Position numbers and translations under genes: made by a program
The notes under the pieces: model-generated
What the model saw: only the letters and a program-made list of their open reading frames with translations
The model's database searches: none
Told to the model about the DNA's origin: nothing
Shown: piece after piece, positions 44,372 through 52,442 of the stretch
Numbering within the stretch: the first letter of the stretch is position 1
Layout: each line of letters begins with the position of its first letter
Origin: UBA1930 sp943371535
Lineage (GTDB): Bacteria > Bacteroidota > Bacteroidia > Chitinophagales > Chitinophagaceae
Length of the DNA stretch: 64,000 nucleotides
Direction: 5' to 3'
NCBI GenBank assembly: GCA_943371535.1
Contig: CALRVE020000001.1
Span: 124,001 to 188,000 of the forward strand

Positions 44372-45413
44372 AATTAATTAATTCGTCTCTTTTCAAAAAG
44401 CCTCTTAACAGTAAAGTAATTTTTTCATGTTCCAATAGAAATCCATCGTGACCATAATGAGAATTGATAATGGTTAATTCTGCATTGGGAATATGTGCTA
44501 CTAAAAACTCTTGTTCTTGAATAGGGAATAAAATATCAGTTTTAATACTAATCACCAAAGCTTTTGCCTGTATACTTTTCAGAGCATCAATAATACTTTT
44601 TCTTCCTCTTCCTACATTGTGTGTATCCATTGCTTTAGTCAAAAACCAATAGCTAAAAGCATTGAAGCGATTGGCTAATTTTTGCCCCTGATATTGCTGA
44701 TAGGTTTCTGCTTTAAACACTTGTTCATCTATTGGTAAGCTGTCATCAACAACACCTGTTTGTGTTTCTGTATAAGCTTGATAATGCCTGTAAGAAATCA
44801 ATGCCAATGAACGTGCAGTTTTCATGCCTTCAATTCCGGCTTTTGGTTGTTGGTTTTTCCAGGTAGGATCGTTTTCAATACACATTCTTTGCGATTTATT
44901 GAAAGCAATTCCCCAAGGCGAATGTTGTGCATTGGTAGCAATGGGTACAATATATTCAAACAATTTAGGCTGCTCAATAGCCCATTCTAACAATTGTTGT
45001 CCACCCATACTTCCACCAATACCCATGTGAATTTTTTCGATGCCTAAACTTTCTTTCAACAATTGATAAGCTCTAACCATATCTCTTGTTGTAAATAATG
45101 GGAAGTTATGGTAGTAAGGTTCGTTTGTAAGTGGATTTACGTCAAGTGGTCCAATACTTCCATAGCAACTATTAGGCATATTTACACAAACAATAAAATA
45201 CTGTTGTGAATTTATTATACAACCATTACCCACTATGCCTGGCCACCATTCAATAGGATTACTGTTAGCAGTAAGGGCATGAAAAACCCAAACCACATTG
45301 CTTTTAGTTGTATTCAATTCACCAAAAGTATGATACGCCAAATGTAGCTGTGGTAATGATTTACCACTTTCTAAATGAAAAATTTCCTTACTGATAAATG
45401 TTTGATAAGACAT
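44370..45413 (-). CDS. metX: Homoserine O-acetyltransferase
   Basis: It transfers an acyl group (normally acetyl) from acyl-CoA to homoserine for methionine synthesis. The 347-residue alpha/beta hydrolase carries the nucleophile motif GGSMGGQQ (Ser in the middle), NSCYGSIGP as the oxyanion loop, and the Asp and His of the triad in SIKTDILFP and HYGHDGFLLEH. The family can use acetyl- or succinyl-CoA; acetyl is more likely with the metY next door. Second gene of the riboswitch-controlled unit. Confidence 0.95.
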   Translation of the reverse strand: MSYQTFISKEIFHLESGKSLPQLHLAYHTFGELNTTKSNVVWVFHALTANSNPIEWWPGIVGNGCIINSQQYFIVCVNMPNSCYGSIGPLDVNPLTNEPYYHNFPLFTTRDMVRAYQLLKESLGIEKIHMGIGGSMGGQQLLEWAIEQPKLFEYIVPIATNAQHSPWGIAFNKSQRMCIENDPTWKNQQPKAGIEGMKTARSLALISYRHYQAYTETQTGVVDDSLPIDEQVFKAETYQQYQGQKLANRFNAFSYWFLTKAMDTHNVGRGRKSIIDALKSIQAKALVISIKTDILFPIQEQEFLVAHIPNAELTIINSHYGHDGFLLEHEKITLLLRGFLKRDELIN

Positions 45414-45468
45414 TTTTTGTTATCGGCTTTTAGTTGTTGTAGAGAACGGAAGTCGCTTAAACTGAAGT

Positions 45469-45513
45469 CGCTAGTCAGGAATCAAACTTGTGACTCACGA
45501 TTCCCGACTAGCG
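45469..45513. repeat. Imperfect palindrome between metY and metX
   Basis: CGCTAGTC-a-GGAATC and GATTCC-c-GACTAGCG form a 14-pair stem with one mismatch, around the loop AAACTTGTGACTCAC. The DNA resembles the GTGACTCACGATTCCCGACT repeat type. It fills most of the 106-base gap between the stop of metY and the start of metX. Confidence 0.7.
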
Positions 45514-45519
45514 TTTCTT

Positions 45520-46848
45520 TTATCCAATTACCAAATCTTCTTGAAATACTTTTATAAATGCCTGCTCAAAATCGGCTTTAATATCTTCAATATGTTCAAT
45601 TCCTACGCTTACACGTATTTGATTGGGTGCAACGCCACTTGCCAATTGTTCAACTTCACTCAATTGCTCATGTGTGGTTGAAGCAGGATGTATCACCAAT
45701 GTTTTAGCATCTCCCACGTTTGCTAAATGGCTAGCTAGTTTTAATGAATCGATAAACTGAGCTGCGTTTTCTTTACCACCTTTAATGCCAAATTGTAATA
45801 CACCACCAAATCCGTTTTTCAAATATTTTTTTGCCAAAGTATGATAAGCATTGCTTTCTAAACCTGGATATAAAACATACTCAACACTTGGATGACTTTC
45901 TAACCATTGTGCCAATGCTAGCGTGTTTTGTACATGACGTTCAACTCGTAAAGAAAGTGTTTCTAACCCTTGCAATAACAAGAATGAATTGAAAGGTGAT
46001 TGTGCTGCACCAAAATCTCTTAACCCTTCTACTCTTGCACGAATTGCAAAAGCAATATTGGGTAAACCTAAAGGATTATTTACACCAAATACTTCTGCAA
46101 ATTTTAATCCATGATAGCCTTCACTTGGCTCAGTAAATTGAGGAAACTTTCCATTGCCCCAATCATATGTTCCACCATCAACTATAACACCACCAATGGT
46201 TGTACCATGACCACCAATCCACTTGGTTGCACTTTCTACAACAATGTTAGCACCATGTTCTAAAGGCTTGAATAAATAACCACCTGCACCAAATGTATTG
46301 TCTACAATTAATGGCAAATCATATTCTTTAGCCAATGCTGCAAACTTTTCAAAATCTGGAATGTTTAAACGAGGATTACCAATGGTTTCCAAATAAATGG
46401 CTTTGGTATTTTTATCAATTAATGGAACAAAACTTTCTACATCATCACCATTGGCAAAACGAGCTTCAATACCTAAACGTTTAAAGGCAACTTTAAATTG
46501 ATTGTGTGTACCACCATATAGAAATGAAGTGGATATAAAATTGTCGCCAGCCTGTAAAATATTGTTCAATGCTAAAAACTGTGCTGCTTGTCCGCTAGCT
46601 ACTGATACTGCTGCAACGCCACCTTCCAATGCTGCAATTCGTTGTTCAAACACATCGGTTGTCGGGTTCATAATTCTGGTGTAAATATTACCAAATGCTT
46701 TTAAGCCAAATAAATTGGCAGCATGTTCAGCATTATCAAATCCATAAGAAGTGGTTTGATAAATAGGTACTGCACGGCTTTTAGTGGTTGGATCAATTTG
46801 TTGTCCTGCGTGCAATTGCAATGTTTCGAAACGAAGTTGTTGGCTCAT
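45520..46848 (-). CDS. metY: O-acetylhomoserine sulfhydrylase (aminocarboxypropyltransferase)
   Basis: A PLP enzyme that joins O-acetylhomoserine and sulfide to give homocysteine. The 442-residue protein shows the Cys/Met-metabolism PLP pattern: ETLQLHAGQ start, NPTTDVFEQRIAALEGG, GGTHNQF, LIVDNTFGAGG and VESATKWIGGHGTTIGG with the PLP lysine. The clear MetY-type insert (FNSFLLLQGLETLSLRVERH) separates it from cystathionine gamma-synthase. It uses the sulfide made by the sulfate pathway encoded immediately upstream on the other strand. The SAM riboswitch ends about 100 bases before its ATG. Confidence 0.96.
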   Translation of the reverse strand: MSQQLRFETLQLHAGQQIDPTTKSRAVPIYQTTSYGFDNAEHAANLFGLKAFGNIYTRIMNPTTDVFEQRIAALEGGVAAVSVASGQAAQFLALNNILQAGDNFISTSFLYGGTHNQFKVAFKRLGIEARFANGDDVESFVPLIDKNTKAIYLETIGNPRLNIPDFEKFAALAKEYDLPLIVDNTFGAGGYLFKPLEHGANIVVESATKWIGGHGTTIGGVIVDGGTYDWGNGKFPQFTEPSEGYHGLKFAEVFGVNNPLGLPNIAFAIRARVEGLRDFGAAQSPFNSFLLLQGLETLSLRVERHVQNTLALAQWLESHPSVEYVLYPGLESNAYHTLAKKYLKNGFGGVLQFGIKGGKENAAQFIDSLKLASHLANVGDAKTLVIHPASTTHEQLSEVEQLASGVAPNQIRVSVGIEHIEDIKADFEQAFIKVFQEDLVIG

Positions 46849-46948
46849 CTTTTTTTGTTTTTGAGTTTGATGAAAATTGGTTAAACAATAAGGTTCCGTA
46901 GCAAAAAATTTTCAAGAAAGTAAGAGGAAGACTTAACAAATGGGCAAT

Positions 46949-46980
46949 AAAAAAGCTCATCTGTTAAGTCAGATGAGCTT
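46949..46980 (-). terminator. Riboswitch terminator upstream of metY
   Basis: AAGCTCATCTG at 46953-46963 and CAGATGAGCTT at 46970-46980 form a perfect 11-base stem (read on the reverse strand), followed by a T run. This is the OFF hairpin of the SAM riboswitch. Its 5' arm and loop contain CTGACTTA, which can pair with the aptamer's P1. Confidence 0.93.
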
Positions 46981-47025
46981 GATATGTTGTAGCGATACAA
47001 TCGCTGTAAATTTTCAAACTGTACT

Positions 47026-47143
47026 CTGACTTATCTCTTTCCTGCATATTGTAGGAATTGAGTTTGCACCTTCTTTTAGTTGAGTAAACTAAAAGGGTTG
47101 CAAAGGTTTCATTGGGCAAATCCCTCCACCTTTCTTGATAAGT
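47026..47143 (-). ncRNA. SAM-I (S-box) riboswitch
   Basis: On the reverse strand it reads CTTATCAAGAAAGG-tGGAGGGA, then GCCC, GATGAAACC-like TGAAACC, GGCAACC-like TGCAACCC, a TTTAGTT/AACTAAA hairpin, GGTGCAAACTCAATTCC (the family's GGTGCTAAATCC position), and GAAAGAGATAAG closing P1. These are the conserved elements of SAM-I. TAAGTCAG of the P1 3' strand (47026-47033 on the plus strand) is complementary to CTGACTTA in the terminator, giving an antiterminator when SAM is low. It controls metY, and probably metX and hom. Confidence 0.95.
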
Positions 47144-47163
47144 AATTGTTTAAAGAACTATTG

Positions 47164-47196
47164 CAAATGTATAAGTACGTTTATGAAACTGCAAAA
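47164..47196 (-). promoter_or_regulatory. Promoter of the riboswitch-metY unit
   Basis: On the reverse strand: TTTTG (47196-47192), 20 bases, TACATTTG (47171-47164), the Bacteroidota -33/-7 pattern. The aptamer starts about 20 bases downstream. Confidence 0.72.
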
Positions 47197-47373
47197 TTTA
47201 TTTTAATAAAATATTTGTTAACTTCTTATAAGCCTTGTGTTTATTGAGTTTCAGGGCATCGTGTTCATGTCAAACAACAAACACTTGTTAGTGAAAAAAT
47301 GAGTGTTTAAAACTAGATTATACAATTTTCTTTAAAACTCTACTCAATTTATAGATTAAACAATTACTTTTAC

Positions 47374-47388
47374 CTACTAAATTAGTAG
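47374..47388. promoter_or_regulatory. Candidate operator upstream of cysH
   Basis: CTACTAAATTAGTAG is a perfect 15-base palindrome (arms CTACT/AGTAG, 5-base centre) 109 bases before the cysH start. A matching site, CTACTAAAAAAGTAG, lies at 48245-48259 before cysD. The rest of the 280-base gap between the metY promoter and cysH shows nothing else. Confidence 0.55.
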
Positions 47389-47496
47389 ACAATGAAACTT
47401 TCTTTGATGCATACACATAAATTTATTTGTTGTTTCTATTGTTAATAACAGTCAATTAAGCAATATCATTTTCTTCACTATTATGTATCATTCAAT

Positions 47497-48225
47497 TTGG
47501 AAACACCACAAAAAAATATCGAATCGGTTTTAGTACACATCAATCCACTAAATATTGTTGAAAGTGTAGCCAATATTGCATCAGCTTATAACGGCAAAGT
47601 TGTTTTTTCTACTAGTTTTAGTTGGGAAGATCAGGTAATTGGATATACTATTTTTAAGAATAATTTGCCTGTTGATGTTTTTACTTTAGATACTGGAAGA
47701 TTGTTTGCCGAAACCTATGCCACTTGGAGCAGAACGCTTGAATTATACAATGCTAAAATTACTGCTTATTATCCTGACGCAAGTGTGTTGCAAACCTTTG
47801 TAGCCGAAAATGGTCCGAACAGTTTTTATGAATCGTTTGACAATAGAAAACAATGTTGCTACATACGTAAAGTAGAGCCATTGCAACGTGCATTAAAAGG
47901 TAAAGCTGTTTGGATTACAGGAATTAGAGCAGCACATTCTAATGGGAGAAATGATATGCCATTGGTTGAATATGATGAAGTGAACGATATTATCAAATAT
48001 CATCCTTTGTTACATTGGACTACAGAAGAAGTAACCAACTTCATTAAAGCAAATGGAATTCCTTACAATCCATTGCACGATAAAGGTTTTGTAAGTATTG
48101 GTTGTATGCCATGTACAAGGGCCATTCAATCAGGTGATGATTTTAGAGCTGGCCGTTGGTGGTGGGAAGATGCCGATAAAAAAGAATGTGGTTTGCATGT
48201 TCACCCACCTGTAAAAGCAAAATAG
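47497..48225 (+). CDS. cysH: Assimilatory adenylyl-sulfate (APS-type) reductase
   Basis: It reduces activated sulfate to sulfite. The 242-residue protein has the PP-loop-like FSTSFSWEDQVI, the conserved TGIRAAHSNGRND segment and the C-terminal ECGLH motif with the catalytic cysteine. It also has the paired cysteines QCCYIRK and GCMPCTRA that bind a [4Fe-4S] cluster. That cluster marks the APS-reducing (plant/Bacillus-like) type rather than PAPS reductase, and fits the absence of a CysC kinase here. The start is uncertain: the frame opens at TTG 47497, and the ATG at 47483 is in another frame. It heads cysH-cysD-cysN. Confidence 0.93.
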   Translation: METPQKNIESVLVHINPLNIVESVANIASAYNGKVVFSTSFSWEDQVIGYTIFKNNLPVDVFTLDTGRLFAETYATWSRTLELYNAKITAYYPDASVLQTFVAENGPNSFYESFDNRKQCCYIRKVEPLQRALKGKAVWITGIRAAHSNGRNDMPLVEYDEVNDIIKYHPLLHWTTEEVTNFIKANGIPYNPLHDKGFVSIGCMPCTRAIQSGDDFRAGRWWWEDADKKECGLHVHPPVKAK

Positions 48226-48244
48226 ATTTTTTTGAAATAAAACC

Positions 48245-48259
48245 CTACTAAAAAAGTAG
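48245..48259. promoter_or_regulatory. Second candidate operator or hairpin before cysD
   Basis: CTACTAAAAAAGTAG: same arms and spacing as the palindrome before cysH. It lies in the 54-base cysH-cysD gap, where it could also form a short hairpin (CCTACT/AGTAGG). Confidence 0.45.
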
Positions 48260-48279
48260 GTTAATAGAATAAAAGAAGT

Positions 48280-49188
48280 ATGAGTAAATATCATTTAAAT
48301 TACTTAGAACAATTGGAAGCAGAAAGCATTCACATTTTTCGTGAAATATCTGCTCAATTTGAGAAGCCTGCATTATTATTTAGTGGAGGAAAAGATTCTA
48401 TCACTTTAGTACACTTGGCTCAAAAAGCTTTTGCTCCTGGTAAAATTCCTTTTCCACTGGTACATATAGATACTGGTCATAATTTTCAAGAAGCATTGGA
48501 TTACAGAGATGCAATGGCTACAAGTGTTGGTGCAACTTTAATTGTACGTAAAGTTGAAGATACTATTAAAGCAAAAAGTTTAACTGAACCTAAAGGGAAA
48601 TTTCCAAGTAGAAACTGGTTACAGACCTACACTTTATTAGATACCATTGAAGAGTTCAAATTTGATGCATGCATTGGTGGTGCAAGAAGAGATGAAGAAA
48701 AAGCCAGAGCAAAAGAAAGAATTTTTTCGGTGAGAGATGACTTTGGTCAGTGGAACCCAAAATTGCAAAGACCAGAGCTTTGGAATATTTATAATGGAAG
48801 AATTAGTAAAGGTGAAAATGTTCGTGTATTCCCCATCAGCAATTGGACTGAATTAGATATTTGGAATTATATTAAGCATGAAAATATTCAATTACCTTCT
48901 ATCTATTTTGCCCATGAACGTGAAGTGATTGTACATGAAGGTCAGTTGGTAGCTAATTCTCCTTACGTGAGCTTAGAAGTAACAGATGTAGTTATTAAAA
49001 AACAAGTTCGTTATAGAACAGTAGGTGATATGACTTGCACTGCAGCAGTAGAATCTAATGCATCAACATTAGAAGAAGTGATTAATGAAATTACTGCAGC
49101 TAAAATTAGTGAACGAGGTGAAACTAGAATTGATGATAAGGTAACAGAGGCAGCGATGGAAGATAGAAAGAAGAATGGATACTTTTAA
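48280..49188 (+). CDS. cysD: Sulfate adenylyltransferase subunit 2
   Basis: The catalytic subunit of ATP sulfurylase; with CysN it makes APS from ATP and sulfate. The 302-residue protein has the PP-loop LLFSGGKDSITLVHLA, HIDTGHNFQEALDYRD, and GGARRDEEKARAKER, all diagnostic of CysD. The C-terminal end (DRKKNGYF) is the usual one. Upstream cysH and downstream cysN are in the same direction. Confidence 0.97.
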   Translation: MSKYHLNYLEQLEAESIHIFREISAQFEKPALLFSGGKDSITLVHLAQKAFAPGKIPFPLVHIDTGHNFQEALDYRDAMATSVGATLIVRKVEDTIKAKSLTEPKGKFPSRNWLQTYTLLDTIEEFKFDACIGGARRDEEKARAKERIFSVRDDFGQWNPKLQRPELWNIYNGRISKGENVRVFPISNWTELDIWNYIKHENIQLPSIYFAHEREVIVHEGQLVANSPYVSLEVTDVVIKKQVRYRTVGDMTCTAAVESNASTLEEVINEITAAKISERGETRIDDKVTEAAMEDRKKNGYF

Positions 49189-49211
49189 ATAATGCTAAAT
49201 GCAAAATTTTA

Positions 49212-49245
49212 AATGTTGAATTAATCTCATTTAAAATTCAACATT
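49212..49245. repeat. Inverted repeat before cysN
   Basis: AATGTTGAATT (49212-49222) and AATTCAACATT (49235-49245) are perfect arms. ACAATTCAAAATTATA follows, the ATTCAAAATT texture being common between Bacteroidota genes. It occupies the 76-base gap between cysD and cysN. Confidence 0.65.
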
Positions 49246-49264
49246 CACAATTCAAAATTATACA

Positions 49265-50506
49265 ATGGATATCTTAAGATTTATAACAGCAGGCAGTGTA
49301 GATGATGGTAAAAGCACATTGATTGGCAGGTTGCTGTACGATAGTAAAAATATTTTGATTGACCAATTGGAGCAATTGGAAAAGCAAACCAAGAACAAAG
49401 AAGCTGGTCCAATTGATTTGGCTTTGCTGACAGACGGTTTACGAGCAGAACGTGAACAAGGTATTACCATTGATGTTGCTTACCGTTATTTCAGTACACC
49501 CAAACGCAAGTTTATTATTGCCGATGCTCCTGGGCATGTGCAATACACCAGAAATATGATTACTGGTGCATCAAATGCCAATTTAATTATTGTATTGGTT
49601 GATGCAAGACAAGGAGTAGTAGAACAAACTAGAAGACATAGCATCATTGCTTCTTTATTGAAAATTCCACATGTGGTAGTAGCTATTAACAAAATGGATT
49701 TGGTAGATTTTTCTCAAGATACTTACAACAACATTGTGATTGATTATGCAGAAGTTGCTAAACAATTGGGTTTAGAAAATGTAACTTATGTGCCCATTAG
49801 TGCTTTATTGGGTGATAATATTGTTGATGCTTCTACCAATATGAATTGGTACGATGGCAAGTGTTTATTGGAACTGTTAGAAGATGTTCCTGTTGACAGT
49901 GATATTAACCTGACGGAACCCCGTTTTCAAGTGCAGTTTGTTATTCGTCCACAAACAGAAGAACTACACGATTATCGTGGCTATGCCGGAAAAGTAATTA
50001 GTGGGGTTTATAAAACTGGTGATAAAGTAACTGTACTACCAGCCGGAATTGAAACAACGATTTCTAAATTGGAAATTGCAGGAGTTGAAGTTGATGAAGT
50101 TTTTGCTCCTCAAAGTGCAACTATTTCTTTGGCTGATGATATTGATATTAGCCGTGGCGATAGTATTGTACTATCTAATAATCTTCCACAAGTAAGCAGT
50201 GAAATTGAAGTGTTGTTATGCTGGATGGATGAAAAACCATTGATTGCTGGTAACAAATATTATTTGCAACACAACAGTCGTTTGGTACGTTCTGCTGTAA
50301 AACAAGTGGCGTATAAAGTAGATGTAAATTCTTTACAACAACAAGAAATAGATGGTAATGTTAAACTGAATGAAGTTGTAAAAGCCACTATCAAAACTGC
50401 AGCACCATTGGTATTTGATAAATATGCAGATTTAAGAGCCAATGGAAGTGCAATACTAATTGATGAAACAAGTAACAGCACAGTAGCAGCAGTGTTATTT
50501 CAATAA
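49265..50506 (+). CDS. cysN: Sulfate adenylyltransferase subunit 1 (GTPase)
   Basis: The GTPase subunit of ATP sulfurylase. The 413-residue protein shows G1 GSVDDGKSTLIG, G3 DAPGHVQYTRN, G4 NKMDLVDF, and the EF-Tu-like beta-barrel domains (YRGYAGKVISG). It ends after the barrel, with no fused APS kinase (CysC), consistent with direct reduction of APS. TauE/SafE follows after 40 bases. Confidence 0.97.
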   Translation: MDILRFITAGSVDDGKSTLIGRLLYDSKNILIDQLEQLEKQTKNKEAGPIDLALLTDGLRAEREQGITIDVAYRYFSTPKRKFIIADAPGHVQYTRNMITGASNANLIIVLVDARQGVVEQTRRHSIIASLLKIPHVVVAINKMDLVDFSQDTYNNIVIDYAEVAKQLGLENVTYVPISALLGDNIVDASTNMNWYDGKCLLELLEDVPVDSDINLTEPRFQVQFVIRPQTEELHDYRGYAGKVISGVYKTGDKVTVLPAGIETTISKLEIAGVEVDEVFAPQSATISLADDIDISRGDSIVLSNNLPQVSSEIEVLLCWMDEKPLIAGNKYYLQHNSRLVRSAVKQVAYKVDVNSLQQQEIDGNVKLNEVVKATIKTAAPLVFDKYADLRANGSAILIDETSNSTVAAVLFQ

Positions 50507-50545
50507 AAATGCACCTAAATTTTAGTAAATGTTTTATATAGCTTA

Positions 50546-51505
50546 ATGTTGAATCAGTTAAAAAAAAGTAAACCAGATAAAACGATTGATTACAAAGAGG
50601 ATGTAGTTGAAAGTGAATCATTTTATACTGAGCGACGCTGGAAGAATATTGCAACATATTGTATTATATTTTTCTTCAGTTTAATCATACTACACCTAAT
50701 CATTTCTTTTGTGTCGTTTCAAAAAATTTCTGAAACAGCTATTCACTTTTACAATCAACTAGATAATAAATTTCCAGTAATGGTCATTGCTGGTTTTCTT
50801 GCACAATTAATTGATGGTGCATTGGGCATGGGTTATGGTGTAACTAGTGCAACTGTTTTATTATCAGCTGGTATTAATCCAGCTGCCATTAGTGGAAGTA
50901 TTCATACAGCAGAAATGTTTGCAAGCGGAGCAAGTGGCTACAGCCATTATAAATTTGGAAACGTAAATAAAAAATTGTTTAAAGCGTTATTAATACCCGG
51001 TGTTATTGGAGCTGTTTTTGGTGCAATATTGTTAGTTTATTTAGGCGATAATCATACTGCAATCATTAGACCTATATTGGCTTGTTATACACTATTTTTA
51101 GGCATAAGAATTTTATTAAATGCATTTATCCAACAAAAGCAACAAAAAAAGTTTAAGCGATATAGTTTGTTAGCAGGTGCAGGTGGTTTTTTAGATTCGT
51201 TTGGTGGTGGTGGTTGGGGACCAATAGTTACCACTACATTAATTACCAAAGGTAGAAGCCCTAAATATGTAATTGGTTCGGTTAGTTTAACAGAGTTTTT
51301 TGTAACATTGGCAAGTGCATTTACTTTCTTTACTTTAATAGGGGTAAGTCATTGGCAAACTATACTGGGCTTAATTTTAGGAGGATTAGTGGCTGCACCA
51401 ATTGCAGCAAAATTGACTGGTAAACTTCCACGTAAAACATCGTTTATATTATTAGGATTATTGGTTATTTTTTGGAGTATGAAAATTTTGGTGAAGATTT
51501 TTTAA
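50546..51505 (+). CDS. TauE/SafE-family anion permease
   Basis: A 319-residue membrane protein with about eight hydrophobic helices, the first preceded by a charged N-terminus of 50 residues. GFLAQLIDGALGMGYG and GAGGFLDSFGGGGWGPI (symmetric half-motifs around DGALGMG and DSFGGGGWG) identify the TauE/SafE superfamily. Members move sulfite, sulfate or organosulfonates. As the last gene of the cys unit it could import sulfate or export excess sulfite; the direction is not shown by the sequence. Confidence 0.92.
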   Translation: MLNQLKKSKPDKTIDYKEDVVESESFYTERRWKNIATYCIIFFFSLIILHLIISFVSFQKISETAIHFYNQLDNKFPVMVIAGFLAQLIDGALGMGYGVTSATVLLSAGINPAAISGSIHTAEMFASGASGYSHYKFGNVNKKLFKALLIPGVIGAVFGAILLVYLGDNHTAIIRPILACYTLFLGIRILLNAFIQQKQQKKFKRYSLLAGAGGFLDSFGGGGWGPIVTTTLITKGRSPKYVIGSVSLTEFFVTLASAFTFFTLIGVSHWQTILGLILGGLVAAPIAAKLTGKLPRKTSFILLGLLVIFWSMKILVKIF

Positions 51506-51555
51506 AATGCTATTACACATTTAAAATATTACAAATTTTTTTTACCAAAAACTAA

Positions 51556-51583
51556 AAAGGGATAACTGAAAAGTTATCCCTTT
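51556..51583. terminator. Terminator between cys unit and regulator
   Basis: AAAGGGATAACT, loop GAAA, AGTTATCCCTTT. A/T runs on both sides make it usable for both convergent genes. Confidence 0.85.
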
Positions 51584-51606
51584 GATTAAATATTATCTTA
51601 TTCATT

Positions 51607-52302
51607 TTATGGAGCAACCAATCTAAATCCGTTGCCATGAATATTGACGATTTCAATTTTTTCATCGTCTTTTAAATACTTACGCAATTTAGCAATATAC
51701 ACATCCATGCTTCTGCCATTAAAATAGGTATCGCTGCCCCAAATTTTCTTTAAAGCTCTTTCTCTTGGTAATAAATCGTTTTTATGTTCGGCCAACATTT
51801 TCAACAAATCATTTTCTTTAGGCGATAATGTTTGTGTTTTACCATCATGAATCAACTCACGAAGTTTTGGATTGAAATGATAAATACCTAAATCGAATTC
51901 AATATTTTCATTTACCTTATTTTCTTCTTCGTTACGTTTTAAAATGACTTTTATTTTCATTAACAACACTTCACTGTCAAAAGGTTTGGTAATGTAATCA
52001 TCGGCACCTAGCTTATAACCTTGAATAATGTCTTCTTTCATGGTTTTAGCACTCAAGAAAAATAATGGCACTTCAGGGTCAATGTCTCTAATTTCTTCTG
52101 CCGCTGTAAAGCCATCCATATTTGGCATCATTACATCTAGTAAACAAATGTCAAATTTTTCTCGTTGAAATGCAGCTAAACCAAGCCTTCCATCTCTTTC
52201 CAATACTACTTCATAATCATTTAATTCTAAGTAGTTTTTTAATACCATACCAAGGTTGGTATCATCTTCGCAAAGTAGTATTCTGTATTTTCTTTCTTCC
52301 AT
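51607..52302 (-). CDS. OmpR/PhoB-family response regulator
   Basis: 231 residues. The receiver domain has the acidic pair in LCEDD (residues 13-14), the phosphoacceptor D56 (CLLDVMMPNMDG) and the K in DYITKPF. The C-terminal winged helix (SPKENDLLKMLAEHKNDLLPRE...GRSMDVYIAKLRKYL, of which MDVYIAKLRKYL is the recognition-helix part) binds DNA. It resembles RprY of Bacteroides. No histidine kinase is adjacent; an orphan by position. Confidence 0.93.
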   Translation of the reverse strand: MEERKYRILLCEDDTNLGMVLKNYLELNDYEVVLERDGRLGLAAFQREKFDICLLDVMMPNMDGFTAAEEIRDIDPEVPLFFLSAKTMKEDIIQGYKLGADDYITKPFDSEVLLMKIKVILKRNEEENKVNENIEFDLGIYHFNPKLRELIHDGKTQTLSPKENDLLKMLAEHKNDLLPRERALKKIWGSDTYFNGRSMDVYIAKLRKYLKDDEKIEIVNIHGNGFRLVAP

Positions 52303-52442
52303 AATGTTAATGATTTGTTTTAAAGATATAAACCTAATGTAAAAATCATACTTAATGTAGCAAAGTTTTTGTTAAAGAAATGAAATGAAGAAGATTTTTG
52401 TGCAGTTAATAGTTCATTAATGCAGGTGAATGTATTAATCAA

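Noticed and set aside
30253..52302. Two response regulators as one two-component system
   Set aside because: They are 20 kb apart, of different classes, and no kinase is present in the window.
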